A stretch of DNA of 64,000 nt from Candidatus Chloroploca sp. Khr17 (GTDB taxonomy: Bacteria > Chloroflexota > Chloroflexia > Chloroflexales > Chloroflexaceae): the NCBI RefSeq assembly GCF_004138165.1, contig NZ_RYFF01000025.1:1-64000 (forward strand). Direction: 5' to 3'. Of this stretch, positions 42,932 through 51,805 are shown one piece after another. Position 1 is the first letter of the stretch. Every line of letters starts with the position of its first letter. The position numbers and the translations under genes are program-made. Below the pieces are notes generated by a model that saw nothing but the letters and a program-made list of their open reading frames with translations, was not told where the DNA came from and ran no database searches.

Positions 42932-43600
42932 ATGCAGCAACGGCAACATCTTATCTTGATGGGGCCACCTGGGGCAGGGAAAACCACGATTGGGGATCTG
43001 CTCAAGCAACATGAACCCCTTACAAGCATCGCCACCGGGCGCTTCCTGCGACGCGAAGTTGCCCAGGGAACCACCATGGGGCAGATGATCAAACCACTAC
43101 TCGAGCAGGGGCAATTTGCTCCCGACGATTTAGTGGATCGCCTGATGCGACAATGGCTCAACGAAGTACCGGCCGACCAGGGGTTTCTCCTTGATGGCTA
43201 CCCACGCAATCTAACGCAGGCGCTCGCGCTCGAAGCGATGCTGGCTGAAATCAATCGTCCGCTGACGCGGGTCATCTCGCTCGAACTCAACGAAAGTCAA
43301 GTTCTTGAGCGGCTGACCGGACGAAGGATTTGTCGTTGGGAGGGCGGGGCCTTCACCCTCCATATACGCGATCAAGCAGCCATCGAACGTTGCGCGAGTC
43401 TCGGGGGCACGCTGAGCAAGCGTGACGATGACGAGCCAGCGATCATCACTGAACGCCTGGCCGTCTATGCCAGTGCAACGAAGCCTATCCTCGATTTCTA
43501 CGCCGCGCGGGGACTGTTGAGCAAGATTGAGATTGTTGACGCCAACGGGCCACCCGAAGCAGTCGTCGCAGCGGTACTTGCCGCCATCAAGCAAGCCTGA
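42932..43600 (+). CDS. adk: Adenylate kinase
   Basis: A 222-residue nucleoside-monophosphate kinase. The P-loop GPPGAGKTTI, the AMP-binding stretch SIATGRFLRREVAQ, GFLLDGYPRNLTQALALEAM and the arginine-rich end of the LID are visible. The LID region has no zinc cysteines in the usual positions. A canonical adk usually lies in the ribosomal protein operon, so this may be a second copy. ATG start. Confidence 0.88.
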   Translation: MQQRQHLILMGPPGAGKTTIGDLLKQHEPLTSIATGRFLRREVAQGTTMGQMIKPLLEQGQFAPDDLVDRLMRQWLNEVPADQGFLLDGYPRNLTQALALEAMLAEINRPLTRVISLELNESQVLERLTGRRICRWEGGAFTLHIRDQAAIERCASLGGTLSKRDDDEPAIITERLAVYASATKPILDFYAARGLLSKIEIVDANGPPEAVVAAVLAAIKQA

Positions 43601-43604
43601 AGAG

Positions 43605-44264
43605 CTACCGTGCCTCTGCATCTGCCCGCCCGTCGGCCAGGTAGGTCTCTAACTGAAGCATCGCGGCCACCAACTGATCCTGACGAAGGGCCGCCGTCAT
43701 ATCGCCACGGGTACGTTCGACAACGGCACGGAGGGCATCAGTCGTACGGCGCAACCCGCCAGTAATGGCATCAGGAAAATCGACGGTCACCAACCCACTG
43801 TAGACTTCGTCCATTGTCTGGAGTAGGCGTTCACCGCGTTCAACTTCACCGTGGCGCAAGCCATCAAGGATCGCCCGACGCAACTCACTCGCTGCCTCAG
43901 CGAGCCCATTGAGATAGGCTGCCGCCTCGACGCCAAGTTCGCGATGGCCGGGGGCCGGTGTATCCGCAAGAAAAGCCAGGACAAGATGCGCCTCAACATA
44001 CTCCTTGAGGGCATCCTGGGTATAGCCAGCAAAGCGGATCGCCGGAAAATCAGTCGTTGTCGTAAGGATCAAGGCAGCAGCAGCCCGCGCCTCGGCGAGC
44101 AGGCGACGTGCCTCGGCAAAATCGCTGCGATGGGTCGCCCGAATACTGTTGGCACAAAGACGGATCAAAGCGCGCGACACACCAATAGCCTGTTCACGCA
44201 CCGCATGATCGGCCTCAATCTTGGCCGCACACGCGGCCACAAGTTGTTCAATGTTATCTTGCAT
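43605..44264 (-). CDS. Translin-family protein
   Basis: A 219-residue helical protein of the translin/TRAX superfamily, which in eukaryotes forms nucleic-acid-binding oligomers and C3PO. Motifs are AGYTQDALKEYVEAHLVLAF, AAYLNGLAEAASELRRAILD, then VTVDFPDAITGGLRRTTDALRAVVERTRGD. The DFPD and TRGD segments are strongly diagnostic. Function in bacteria is not established; the fold could bind RNA or single-stranded DNA. It converges with adk, the stops being four bases apart. Confidence 0.85.
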   Translation of the reverse strand: MQDNIEQLVAACAAKIEADHAVREQAIGVSRALIRLCANSIRATHRSDFAEARRLLAEARAAAALILTTTTDFPAIRFAGYTQDALKEYVEAHLVLAFLADTPAPGHRELGVEAAAYLNGLAEAASELRRAILDGLRHGEVERGERLLQTMDEVYSGLVTVDFPDAITGGLRRTTDALRAVVERTRGDMTAALRQDQLVAAMLQLETYLADGRADAEAR

Positions 44265-44343
44265 AGGCTACAGAGTACACGATGATCGCCATTTCTGTCT
44301 AGTGGTGAACCTGTTATACTAGTAGGCAATCTACCTAAAAACC

Positions 44344-44402
44344 CAGGCTTGTGCTGGCGAAAACGGCCAGCGCAGTTGGCCGTTTTCGTCAGCACAAGCC
44401 TG
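44344..44402. terminator. Long hairpin between translin and an OmpR-type regulator
   Basis: CAGGCTTGTGCTGGCGAAAA pairs with TTTTCGTCAGCACAAGCCTG, with an inner GGCCA/TGGCC stem. It has one G-T pair. There is no T-tract, so it may be an insulator. Translin diverges from the regulator here, so it ends neither gene and could instead act on read-through. Confidence 0.75.
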
Positions 44403-44519
44403 ATTCTTGGGGGCCTGCGGCCCCCAAACCCCTAGCTAGCGGCTTACGTTCAGGTGTAGGGGGCCAGAATTCCAGGAAATAGGCCTGAATTTACAGTTAA
44501 AATACTACAGGAAGAGCCT

Positions 44520-45203
44520 ATGACGACGCAGCACATCCTGATCGTTGAGGACGAACAAGAGATTGCCAATTACCTACGGCGCGGGTTGGTGCTCGAGGGA
44601 TTTCAGGTCACCGTCGCCAATGATGGACCGGGGGGCCTGGTTGTCGCACGTGAAACGCCACCCGATCTCGTCATTCTCGATTTAATGCTCCCTGGTCTTG
44701 ATGGGCTTGAAGTAGCAAAACGACTGCGGGCCGCCTCAGAGGTGCCGATTATCATTCTGACCGCCCGTGATGCCGTGGCCGATCGGGTACGCGGGCTCGA
44801 GTATGGGGCCGATGATTATCTGGTGAAGCCGTTTGCGTTTGAAGAATTGCTAGCCCGTATTCGGGTTCAGTTGCGCCGCCGCCAGACGGCGCAACAACAC
44901 GAACAACTACGCTTCAGCAATCTGACGCTCGACACAGCCTCACGTGAACTCCGCGTTGGTGAACGACGCGTGGAATTAACCACGAAAGAATACGACCTGC
45001 TCGAGCTCTTTCTGCGCCATCCAAATCAGGTGCTCACCCGCGAAGTCATCTTTGATCGAGTCTGGGGCTACGATTTTGGTGGTGAAAGTAACATCATTGA
45101 AGTCTATGTACGCTATTTGCGACAGAAACTCGAAGCCGAAGGCGAGGCACGTCTGATTCAGACGGTGCGCGGGGCCGGATACATCCTGCGCGACTACGAA
45201 TAA
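44520..45203 (+). CDS. OmpR/PhoB-type response regulator
   Basis: A 227-residue regulator. The receiver has [26 protein letters not shown] with the phosphoacceptor Asp, PIIILTARD and YLVKPFAF. The winged-helix output domain has [20 protein letters not shown] and [14 protein letters not shown]. No histidine kinase is adjacent; a membrane protein with a degenerate cyclase domain follows. Start ATG after GGAAGAGCC. Confidence 0.92.
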   Translation: MTTQHILIVEDEQEIANYLRRGLVLEGFQVTVANDGPGGLVVARETPPDLVILDLMLPGLDGLEVAKRLRAASEVPIIILTARDAVADRVRGLEYGADDYLVKPFAFEELLARIRVQLRRRQTAQQHEQLRFSNLTLDTASRELRVGERRVELTTKEYDLLELFLRHPNQVLTREVIFDRVWGYDFGGESNIIEVYVRYLRQKLEAEGEARLIQTVRGAGYILRDYE

Positions 45204-45302
45204 CCAGATGACCTCCTTCTGTAATCTACGGCCCTTCTTCGTACAAATGTCCGTGTGGTATCGTCAAGGCAAGGGATGCACAGCGTCACGGATCAATGAC
45301 GT

Positions 45303-46208
45303 ATGTGTTGCTCACGCCTGAGCATTGAACCACCAGGATCGACCGGTTTGCGCCATCTTTACGGGATCGGACGACGACTCAAACTACGCCTTGCCCTGCT
45401 CTGTCTAGGGGGCGCAGCGGTAGTCGCCTTTGTCTACCCCTTGCTTGTTACGCCGGTCATTCTCTGTGCCGTAGGGATGCTGATCCTCGACTGGATCGAG
45501 CTCACCGAAGAGATCCGCAGCCTCACGACCGTTATCACGGACAACCAACCTGAACAGAAGTTCGAAGTTGCGACCGGCGTATGGGGCGAACTGGCCCATG
45601 CACTCAACCGCCTCTTGCAAGAACAGCGCACCGAACAGCAGATCCGCACGCTCTTGCCAGCGCTCCCGCTAGCCGGAGCGCTGCGGCTCATCGATCGGCA
45701 GCCACCAGCCGAAGGATGGGTGTGCGACATTGGCGTTGTTGCCGTCGAACTCCCTGCATTCAACGAACATGCCCAGCCGACGCTGCAGAGCCTGGCCCAC
45801 AATGCCCTCTATCATGCGCAACTCCACGATGCCTTGCTTACCCGTACAGGCGCAACGCTATTGATCATCACCGGAGTCTTGAGTCCAAACAGCCCGAGCC
45901 AGATCCTCCGCAGTAGTTATCAGATCGCAGAAGCGCTGAACAACAATGCCCTTCACGAGGAGCGGGCCGGGCCAGCCATGAGTCTTACCCTCGGAAGCGC
46001 CAGGGCGATGCTTTTGCCGGGGCTAGGACTCAGCGTGGTGGGTGCGCCGCTTGATGCGGCGCAAGCCATGCTCAAACTAAGCGCCCCGGGGCAACTGATC
46101 TGCAGCGAAGCAGCCTATCTTGGCTTACGACGGATGGGCACACCACTGGCCCGGAGCGCAGCCCCGTTTAACGAAAACACGCCTCCCACGTATCAAATCA
46201 AGCTCTAG
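45303..46208 (+). CDS. Membrane protein with degenerate class III cyclase domain
   Basis: A 301-residue protein: two transmembrane helices (LRLALLCLGGAAVVAFVYPLLV and an LCAVGMLILDWI segment), a HAMP-like linker, and a C-terminal domain that resembles a class III nucleotidyl cyclase fold, with GAPLDAAQAMLKLSAPGQLI and CSEAAYLGLRR. The metal- and substrate-binding acidic residues of active cyclases are not apparent, so it is probably a signalling domain without activity. It lies 99 bases after the regulator gene and could be its sensor. The start is uncertain. Confidence 0.6.
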   Translation: MCCSRLSIEPPGSTGLRHLYGIGRRLKLRLALLCLGGAAVVAFVYPLLVTPVILCAVGMLILDWIELTEEIRSLTTVITDNQPEQKFEVATGVWGELAHALNRLLQEQRTEQQIRTLLPALPLAGALRLIDRQPPAEGWVCDIGVVAVELPAFNEHAQPTLQSLAHNALYHAQLHDALLTRTGATLLIITGVLSPNSPSQILRSSYQIAEALNNNALHEERAGPAMSLTLGSARAMLLPGLGLSVVGAPLDAAQAMLKLSAPGQLICSEAAYLGLRRMGTPLARSAAPFNENTPPTYQIKL

Positions 46209-46374
46209 CATTTCACCAGGCAGCGTCATGTGTTATGATAACGCATGCACGTTCTGTGGAAGCCGGAAGCCTTCCCCAACCAACATCCGGGAAGGTTGGC
46301 GGCAGCAGCATCGTTGGCGCAGCCAACCTTGCCAGCAGCTTTCTGTAGCTCTCTTTAGTTGTCCTGGAGGAGGC

Positions 46375-47058
46375 ATGAGCGACCCTCACGAAGAGTTCGA
46401 GCAAGAGCGACCACGTCGTACCCGACGCCTGCCCGACGATCAGCCGATCAATGGGGCCGAGACGCCACGCCGAACCGAACGCCTTGATCCCTCTGGTGAT
46501 GCATGGACTCGCGAAGAGCCAGCGAATGCCCGATGGCGTCAAGAGCGCTCGGGAACACAGCGTGCCCCCAAACGCGGCATGTTACCTGGTTCCCCACAGG
46601 AACTCCAGCTCTGGCTTCAGTCAGGTGGATGGAAGTATCTTGCTGGCATAGGGCTACTGCTGGTCGTCCTCTTGATAGCCCTGCTCGCCTTTTCACGCAC
46701 CGAGCAACGTGAAGCAGGTCTGAGTTTTGATAATCCTGAGCCGACAGCAATCATCAGTGATCCGGTGCTTGGCGGCAATCTGCCCGGCGAATTGCCGAGC
46801 GTCGTCCCCGAAGAAGCGTTGCCCCCCCCGGCCCCGGCCCCCCAACGGTTTATTGTCACCGGAACTGGCGTGCAAGGGCTGTTTCTTCGCCCCGAACCCT
46901 CACGCAACACGACGCCGCTGGCAACCCTTTCCGATGGGCAAATCATCGAACAGATTGGCTCGGATGTACCAGGTGATGGCTTTCTGTGGCGCCATGTACG
47001 CACTGCCGAGGGGCAAGAGGGCTTTGTCGCCGCTGATTTTCTGAGTCCGGTGCCTTAA
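46375..47058 (+). CDS. Membrane-anchored SH3b-domain protein
   Basis: A 227-residue protein. The N-terminal 100 residues are cytoplasmic and charged (PRRTRRLPDDQP); one transmembrane helix lies at LAGIGLLLVVLLIALLAF; a Pro-rich linker then leads to an SH3b domain outside the cell: GVQGLFLRPEPSRNTTPLAT and GDGFLWRHVRTAEGQEGFVA. SH3b domains bind peptidoglycan or protein ligands. Start ATG has GGAGGAGGC. Confidence 0.75.
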   Translation: MSDPHEEFEQERPRRTRRLPDDQPINGAETPRRTERLDPSGDAWTREEPANARWRQERSGTQRAPKRGMLPGSPQELQLWLQSGGWKYLAGIGLLLVVLLIALLAFSRTEQREAGLSFDNPEPTAIISDPVLGGNLPGELPSVVPEEALPPPAPAPQRFIVTGTGVQGLFLRPEPSRNTTPLATLSDGQIIEQIGSDVPGDGFLWRHVRTAEGQEGFVAADFLSPVP

Positions 47059-47061
47059 ATA

Positions 47062-47100
47062 TTCACAACTCCCCTATACGCCCTTCATACCATCTTCACA
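47062..47100 (+). promoter_or_regulatory. Direct repeats TTCAYA, candidate OmpR-type regulator sites
   Basis: TTCACA at 47062, TTCATA at 47084 and TTCACA at 47095 are spaced 22 and 11 bases, matching two turns and one turn of the helix. Direct repeats with one-turn spacing are what OmpR/PhoB-type regulators bind. They lie about 145-180 bases upstream of the secreted protein. Confidence 0.5.
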
Positions 47101-47244
47101 CCTGCTCGCTATGCTGTAACCAGGGAAGAGACAAGGGGTACGTAACCAGCTTACGCAATGGACTGCTCGCACGGGCACGGCCCTGGAGTCAGCTAACCCT
47201 TTGGCAAACCCACAAGGATAGCGTTTATCTAGCTCAGGAGGTGT

Positions 47245-47991
47245 ATGATGTTGATGCGTATCGTGAAGGCCGGTGGAGTCGCGTTGACGGGGGTGGCGCT
47301 CGCAGGTACGCTCGCCTGGTCAGGAATGAATAATACATCGTCTGCGTATGCAAGTACACAGGCGAATGCACAAGTATCTCAGGCATTGTTCCAGCAAGGT
47401 GGAAGCCCTGGCGAGCCGGGCTTGCCAGGGTTGCATCGCAAAGCGCGTGAGCAGGCACCTGAAGCACTCGCCGTGACGGTGCTCGTACGCTCGACAGCTG
47501 AGGTAACCGGGCTGACTGGTGAACAGGTGCTGGATCAGTTGCGTGCCGGACAGAGCCTTGCCCAGATCGCTGAGGCTAATGGGAGTAGTGGCGACATAGT
47601 TATTGAGACTGCGACCACAAAGATCCGCGAGCGTCTTGATACAGCGGTGGAGCGTGGGCGGATGACGCAGGCGCAGGCCGATACGTTGCTCGATGAGTTT
47701 ACGTCGCGGGCTGATGAAGTGGTGGACGATACCGAACTGGGGAGCAAGCTGGAGGCACGGCTCGAAGAGATGCGTGACCAGACTGTCCGTGGCGTGATGG
47801 TCAAACGAACCGCCGAGGCAACCGGTCTGGAGGTGCGCGAGGTCGTGCAACGCCTCGCTGCGGGCGAGACCCTTGAGGCGATTGCCCAGTCTGCCGGGCT
47901 CAGCAGTGCCGATGTGGTCGAAGGCGCTGTCACCGATTTCCGTACGGCTGCCGAAGCTGCGATGATCGAACCTATCGAGTTGGAGCGGTAG
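47245..47991 (+). CDS. Secreted protein with two homologous helical repeats
   Basis: A 248-residue protein with a signal peptide (VALTGVALAGTLAWSGMNNT). Two repeats of about 55 residues follow: AVTVLVRSTAEVTGLTGEQVLDQL and GVMVKRTAEATGLEVREVVQ, each ending in GQSLAQIAEANGSSGDIVIE or GETLEAIAQSAGLSSADVVE. They are joined by a charged helical region. The family is not one I can name. Start at the second ATG of ATGATG with GGAGGTGT; the first may be used. It lies just before a regulator/kinase pair and may be its target. Confidence 0.7.
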   Translation: MMLMRIVKAGGVALTGVALAGTLAWSGMNNTSSAYASTQANAQVSQALFQQGGSPGEPGLPGLHRKAREQAPEALAVTVLVRSTAEVTGLTGEQVLDQLRAGQSLAQIAEANGSSGDIVIETATTKIRERLDTAVERGRMTQAQADTLLDEFTSRADEVVDDTELGSKLEARLEEMRDQTVRGVMVKRTAEATGLEVREVVQRLAAGETLEAIAQSAGLSSADVVEGAVTDFRTAAEAAMIEPIELER

Positions 47992-47998
47992 CGTCCGT

Positions 47999-48014
47999 CC
48001 CCGCGTACGCGGGG
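47999..48014. repeat. Perfect palindrome resembling a type I-E CRISPR repeat
   Basis: CCCCGCGTACGCGGGG is a 16-base palindrome. The flanks GT before and AGATG after also resemble type I-E CRISPR repeats, but it occurs once, so there is no array. It sits after the stop of the secreted protein. Confidence 0.45.
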
Positions 48015-48055
48015 AGATGAGATGAGGGAGCCTGTGGCCCTCAGCAAGCTTTCCC

Positions 48056-48089
48056 GGTTGAAAAGCCAGCATACGCTGGCTTTTCAACC
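48056..48089. terminator. Hairpin with GCCAGC core upstream of the response regulator
   Basis: GGTTGAAAAGCCAGC and GCTGGCTTTTCAACC flank a 4-base loop. It should end transcription of the secreted-protein gene, so the following regulator probably has its own promoter or relies on read-through. Confidence 0.85.
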
Positions 48090-48141
48090 AAGACGCGAGG
48101 TCAAGAGGCGCAGCCCTCAAGAAGAAGCAACATCCAACGTT

Positions 48142-48825
48142 ATGACGCAACGCATTCTAATTGTGGATGATGTTCGCGAGATCGTGCAGGGACTCGTTGG
48201 CTATTTTCGTCAGGCTGGCTTCGAGACCAGTGTGGCGTATGATGGCCGCGAGGCCTTGGAGGTCTTTCAGCGTGAACAGCCCGATCTCGTGCTGCTTGAT
48301 GTGATGATGCCTGAACTCGATGGGCTGGAAGTTTGCCGTCGCATCCGTCGCACGTCACATGTGCCGATCATCATGTTGACGGCGCGCATTGAAGAGACCG
48401 ATACGCTCATCGGGCTCGAACTCGGAGCCGATGACTATATTGCCAAACCATTTCGCGCCCGTGAAGTGGTTGCCCGCGCTCGCGCTGTCTTGCGCCGAAG
48501 CAGTGGCGAGCTCAATCAGGCGAGTCGGCTCACCTATGGCTCGCTTCAGCTTGATCGCGAACGCCATACGCTGACGATTGACCAGGCACCGGTCGAACTG
48601 ACGCCGACCGAGTTTGCGTTGCTCACCGCCTTGATGCGCAACAGTGGTCGCCCCCTGAGCCGAGCGCAGCTGTTAGATGCAACGCAGGGCGATGCCTACG
48701 AGGGCTATGAACGCACGATTGATGCCCATATCAAGAACCTACGGCGTAAAATCGAACCCGATCCGACGAATCCGCACTATATCCTGACGGTCTTTGGCGT
48801 CGGCTACAAATTTCGGGCGCCATGA
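48142..48825 (+). CDS. OmpR/PhoB-type response regulator
   Basis: A 227-residue regulator with receiver (LIVDDVREI, LVLLDVMMPELDGLEV, PIIMLTARIEE, YIAKPFRAREV) and winged-helix output (ELTPTEFALLTALMRNSGRP, RTIDAHIKNLRRKI). Start ATG at 48142. It overlaps the kinase by four bases (ATGA). The target may be the upstream secreted protein, given the TTCAYA repeats. Confidence 0.93.
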   Translation: MTQRILIVDDVREIVQGLVGYFRQAGFETSVAYDGREALEVFQREQPDLVLLDVMMPELDGLEVCRRIRRTSHVPIIMLTARIEETDTLIGLELGADDYIAKPFRAREVVARARAVLRRSSGELNQASRLTYGSLQLDRERHTLTIDQAPVELTPTEFALLTALMRNSGRPLSRAQLLDATQGDAYEGYERTIDAHIKNLRRKIEPDPTNPHYILTVFGVGYKFRAP

Positions 48826-50183
48826 AATCGCTGCATCAACGTTTAACTATGACCCATACGGCGGTTGCCTTGCTTGCCGTCGTGCTGATCGCGTTACTGG
48901 TGAGCGGGTTGGTCTTGCGCGCCTATAACGAACTTGCCCGAAGCCAGTCGGCAATGGTTAGCCGCGCCCTGGCCGACCCCCTCGCCCAGTATTATGTACG
49001 CAATGGCGGGTGGGATAACCTCGCAACGACGCTGCGGCTACGCATACTGGCAGGAAATGTCCCGCTTGCCCGCCGAACCATAATCACCGATGCCGACTGG
49101 CAGGTGCTCTTTGACAGCACCGACACGTTGACTGGTCAGCCTGCGCCACTGTTGATGCGGCGCCAGAGTGCGCCGATCTATGTCCAGGAACGCATTGTGG
49201 GCTTTGTGATTGTACCGCCGCCCTCGCGCGATGAGTTCAGTACCCCCGAACGAACCTTTCTACGCAGCGTGATCATGATTGTGATCGTTGGCGGCATTGT
49301 TGCCAGTGCAACCGCGCTGGTCGTGGCCCTCTTTGTCGCCCAACGACTGACCCGACCGCTTGGAACCCTGACAACAGCCGCACGCCGCCTGGCTGCTGGT
49401 GAACATCACCAACCCATTGCGCTACCTGACGAGGCCGAGTTGGCTGAACTCGCCGGGGCGTTCAATACAATGGCCGCTGAACTCGAACGCCAGGAAGGGC
49501 TCCGGCGCCAGATGGTTGCTGACATTGCCCACGAACTACGCACGCCACTGAGTGTCTTGCGTCTACGGGTCGAAGGCATGGAAGATGGCATCGAACAGCC
49601 ATCACCAGAGCTCTATGCGGCGCTCGTGCATGAAGTCGATCTTTTGAACCGGCTGGTTGACGATCTGCGCCTGCTGTCGCTGGCCGAGGCGGGCAAACTG
49701 GCCCTCAATGTTGAGCCTGTTGCGCCGCAGGCCGCGCTGGCTCGCGCCGCAGCCGCAGCCTCTCCTCGCGCACGCCAACAGGGCATTGACCTGCAGATAG
49801 ACGTATCACCCGACGTGCCCTTGATCAGCGCTGATGGGCAACGGTTGGCCCAGATTCTTGGCAACCTGATCGAAAATGCCTTGCGTTACACCCCCCGAAA
49901 TGGCAAGGTGACGCTGCGGGCCAAGGCAGATGGGCAAGCCAGCGTACGCTTTGAGGTAACTGATACCGGCCCCGGCATTGCGCCCGACGATCTGCCCCAT
50001 ATCTTTGACCGCTTCTTTCGCGCCGATCGTGCCCGCACCCGTGAAACAGGTGGCAGTGGGCTCGGCCTTGCCATTGTGCAGCGTCTGGTCGAAGCCCACG
50101 GAGGCACCATCTCTGTTACAAGCACACCAGGCAATGGGACAACTTTCGAGTTCACGCTCCCTGCGATGCTATCACCCCGGTGA
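48822..50183 (+). CDS. Sensor histidine kinase, HAMP-HisKA
   Basis: A 453-residue kinase. Two transmembrane helices enclose an extracytoplasmic sensor domain of about 100 residues; a HAMP domain follows (LTRPLGTLTTAARRLAAGEH). The phosphoacceptor box is MVADIAHELRTPLSVLRLRV; N-, G1- and G2-boxes are visible as ENALRYTPRN, DTGPGIAPDDLPHIFDRFFR and GGSGLGLAIVQRL. It is coupled to the upstream regulator. The signal is unknown. Confidence 0.93.
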   Translation: MKSLHQRLTMTHTAVALLAVVLIALLVSGLVLRAYNELARSQSAMVSRALADPLAQYYVRNGGWDNLATTLRLRILAGNVPLARRTIITDADWQVLFDSTDTLTGQPAPLLMRRQSAPIYVQERIVGFVIVPPPSRDEFSTPERTFLRSVIMIVIVGGIVASATALVVALFVAQRLTRPLGTLTTAARRLAAGEHHQPIALPDEAELAELAGAFNTMAAELERQEGLRRQMVADIAHELRTPLSVLRLRVEGMEDGIEQPSPELYAALVHEVDLLNRLVDDLRLLSLAEAGKLALNVEPVAPQAALARAAAAASPRARQQGIDLQIDVSPDVPLISADGQRLAQILGNLIENALRYTPRNGKVTLRAKADGQASVRFEVTDTGPGIAPDDLPHIFDRFFRADRARTRETGGSGLGLAIVQRLVEAHGGTISVTSTPGNGTTFEFTLPAMLSPR

Positions 50184-50248
50184 TATGCAGGCAATGCCGT
50201 CAGGTGCAAAAGTTGCAACGTCGACCTGACCGGAGAACCGTCGGGCTG

Positions 50249-50355
50249 ATGGTTTTACAGGAAATGATCCGCTATGAACCCGATGCCGTGGGGCGAAAGC
50301 CCTCGGCGAGGGGAAGCGAAGCCGGCCTGCGCGGCCTCATCGAGCCGGCGAAGGC
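50249..50355 (+). repeat. Half copy of the MITE-like repeat
   Basis: Starts ATGGTTTTACAGGAAATGAT, matching the end of the elements at 1427-1659 and 23851-23954, and continues with CCCTCGGCGAGGGGAAGCGA. The opposite end is not found. The remaining sequence of the 365-base gap (50184-50548) has no gene; a GGGGGAAC/GTTCCCCC hairpin lies at 50471-50489. Confidence 0.65.
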
Positions 50356-50503
50356 CGGCTTCGCCGACGGGCGCCGAGCCGTTGACGGCGACGGCGACCC
50401 CGGAGAGCTGACGTTGCCTCAGCACACAATACTCCTGCCGGCGCACCACCACGCAGGAAAACGGGGGCGTGGGGGAACGTGGTTCCCCCATTTTCAGCGT
50501 AGC

Positions 50504-50528
50504 CCGACGACAGCTTTGCTGTCGTCGG
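50504..50528. terminator. Hairpin between kinase and MFS gene
   Basis: CCGACGACAGC and GCTGTCGTCGG enclose a 3-base loop. It lies between two convergent genes and may end either transcript, but lacks a long T-tract. Confidence 0.6.
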
Positions 50529-50548
50529 ACAAGGCACAGAAAGGCGCG

Positions 50549-51805
50549 CTACAATTGACGCAAGAAGGGGGCCCGCCAGTTCGCCACAATGATGATCACC
50601 CAGCCAATGACAGCACTGGCCGCCACCACCAGCGGCACACTGCCGATCATCTCGGCCAGCACGCCAGCGACCAGGCCACCCATCGGGCTCATCCCCATCA
50701 AGATGAGGGTAAAGACACTCATCACCCGGCCACGCAAAGCATCGGGCACAAGTGCCTGGATCAGCGTATTGGTCAGCGCCATCGTCGTCACGCCGGCCCA
50801 ACCGGCGACACCAATCAGCGCCATTGCCAGTGGGAGCTGACGCGTTGTCGTGAACATGATCATCAAGAGCGGGTAGAGTAGAGCGGCAACCATGAGCAAG
50901 CGCCCCCGCGGGAGCTTATCGCCGAGTTGCGCGAGGATCAGCGCAGCAGCCAGAGCGCCCAGGCCACTCGCCGACGAGAGTGCCCCAAGGCCCGCCGCGC
51001 CAGTGCCAAGCACATCACGTGCAAAGACTGGCAGCAACGGAATATGCACAAAACAGAAGAGGCTGATCGCCATGGCCTGAATCAGCAGCGCCTGCACCCG
51101 TCGCTCCTGCTTGATGTAGCGTAGCCCCTCCTTGAGTTGGTCGCTACTGCGCGAAGCTTTTGGGGCCGTGAACGGCGGCAAGCGCATCATCAACAGGCTA
51201 GCAATGACAAAGACAAAGCTGACCGCATTCAAAGCAAACGCCGGACCTTCGCCAATCAAGGCCACCAGGAGACCTGCCACTGCCGGGCCGATCATGCGTG
51301 CGGCATTGAAAATAGAAGAATTGAGCGCAATCGCATTGAGCAGATCTTCGCGCCCAACCATCTCGACCGTAAACGACTGGCGGGTTGGCGCATCAAAGGC
51401 ATTGACGAACCCAAGCAGCATCGCCATCACGAGAATATGCCACACCTGAATCAGCCCGCTGATCGTCAAGACAGCGAGTGCGATCGCGAGCAGCATCGCA
51501 GCAAGCTGGGTTGCCAGCAAGAGTTTCTGTTTCGAGACGCGATCAACGACGGTTCCCGCTGGCAAGGAAAAGAGCAGGACTGGCAACGAACTTGCTGCGG
51601 CGACCAAGCCAAGCAAGGCTGGCGAATCAGTCAGGCGCAAGACAAGCCAGCCCTGGGCCACCGACTGCATCCAGGTACCAATCAACGAGATGAGTTGACC
51701 AATGAAAAAGAGCCGGTAGTTGCGATGGCGCAACGCACGCAGAAATTGGGGCAAGCGTGAATCAGTCACCGCTGGACTACCCAAGACAGCCATATCAAGC
51801 GCCAT
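50549..51805 (-). CDS. MFS transporter (MFS_3 / EntS-like)
   Basis: A 418-residue transporter with about 12 helices: RHRNYRLFFIGQLISLIGTW at the start and LPAGTVVDRVSKQKLLLAT in the loop 2-3 region. It resembles the protein at 3419-4666. It overlaps the marR gene by 11 bases, so it is probably controlled by MarR. Substrate likely a drug or metabolite for export. Confidence 0.87.
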   Translation of the reverse strand: MALDMAVLGSPAVTDSRLPQFLRALRHRNYRLFFIGQLISLIGTWMQSVAQGWLVLRLTDSPALLGLVAAASSLPVLLFSLPAGTVVDRVSKQKLLLATQLAAMLLAIALAVLTISGLIQVWHILVMAMLLGFVNAFDAPTRQSFTVEMVGREDLLNAIALNSSIFNAARMIGPAVAGLLVALIGEGPAFALNAVSFVFVIASLLMMRLPPFTAPKASRSSDQLKEGLRYIKQERRVQALLIQAMAISLFCFVHIPLLPVFARDVLGTGAAGLGALSSASGLGALAAALILAQLGDKLPRGRLLMVAALLYPLLMIMFTTTRQLPLAMALIGVAGWAGVTTMALTNTLIQALVPDALRGRVMSVFTLILMGMSPMGGLVAGVLAEMIGSVPLVVAASAVIGWVIIIVANWRAPFLRQL

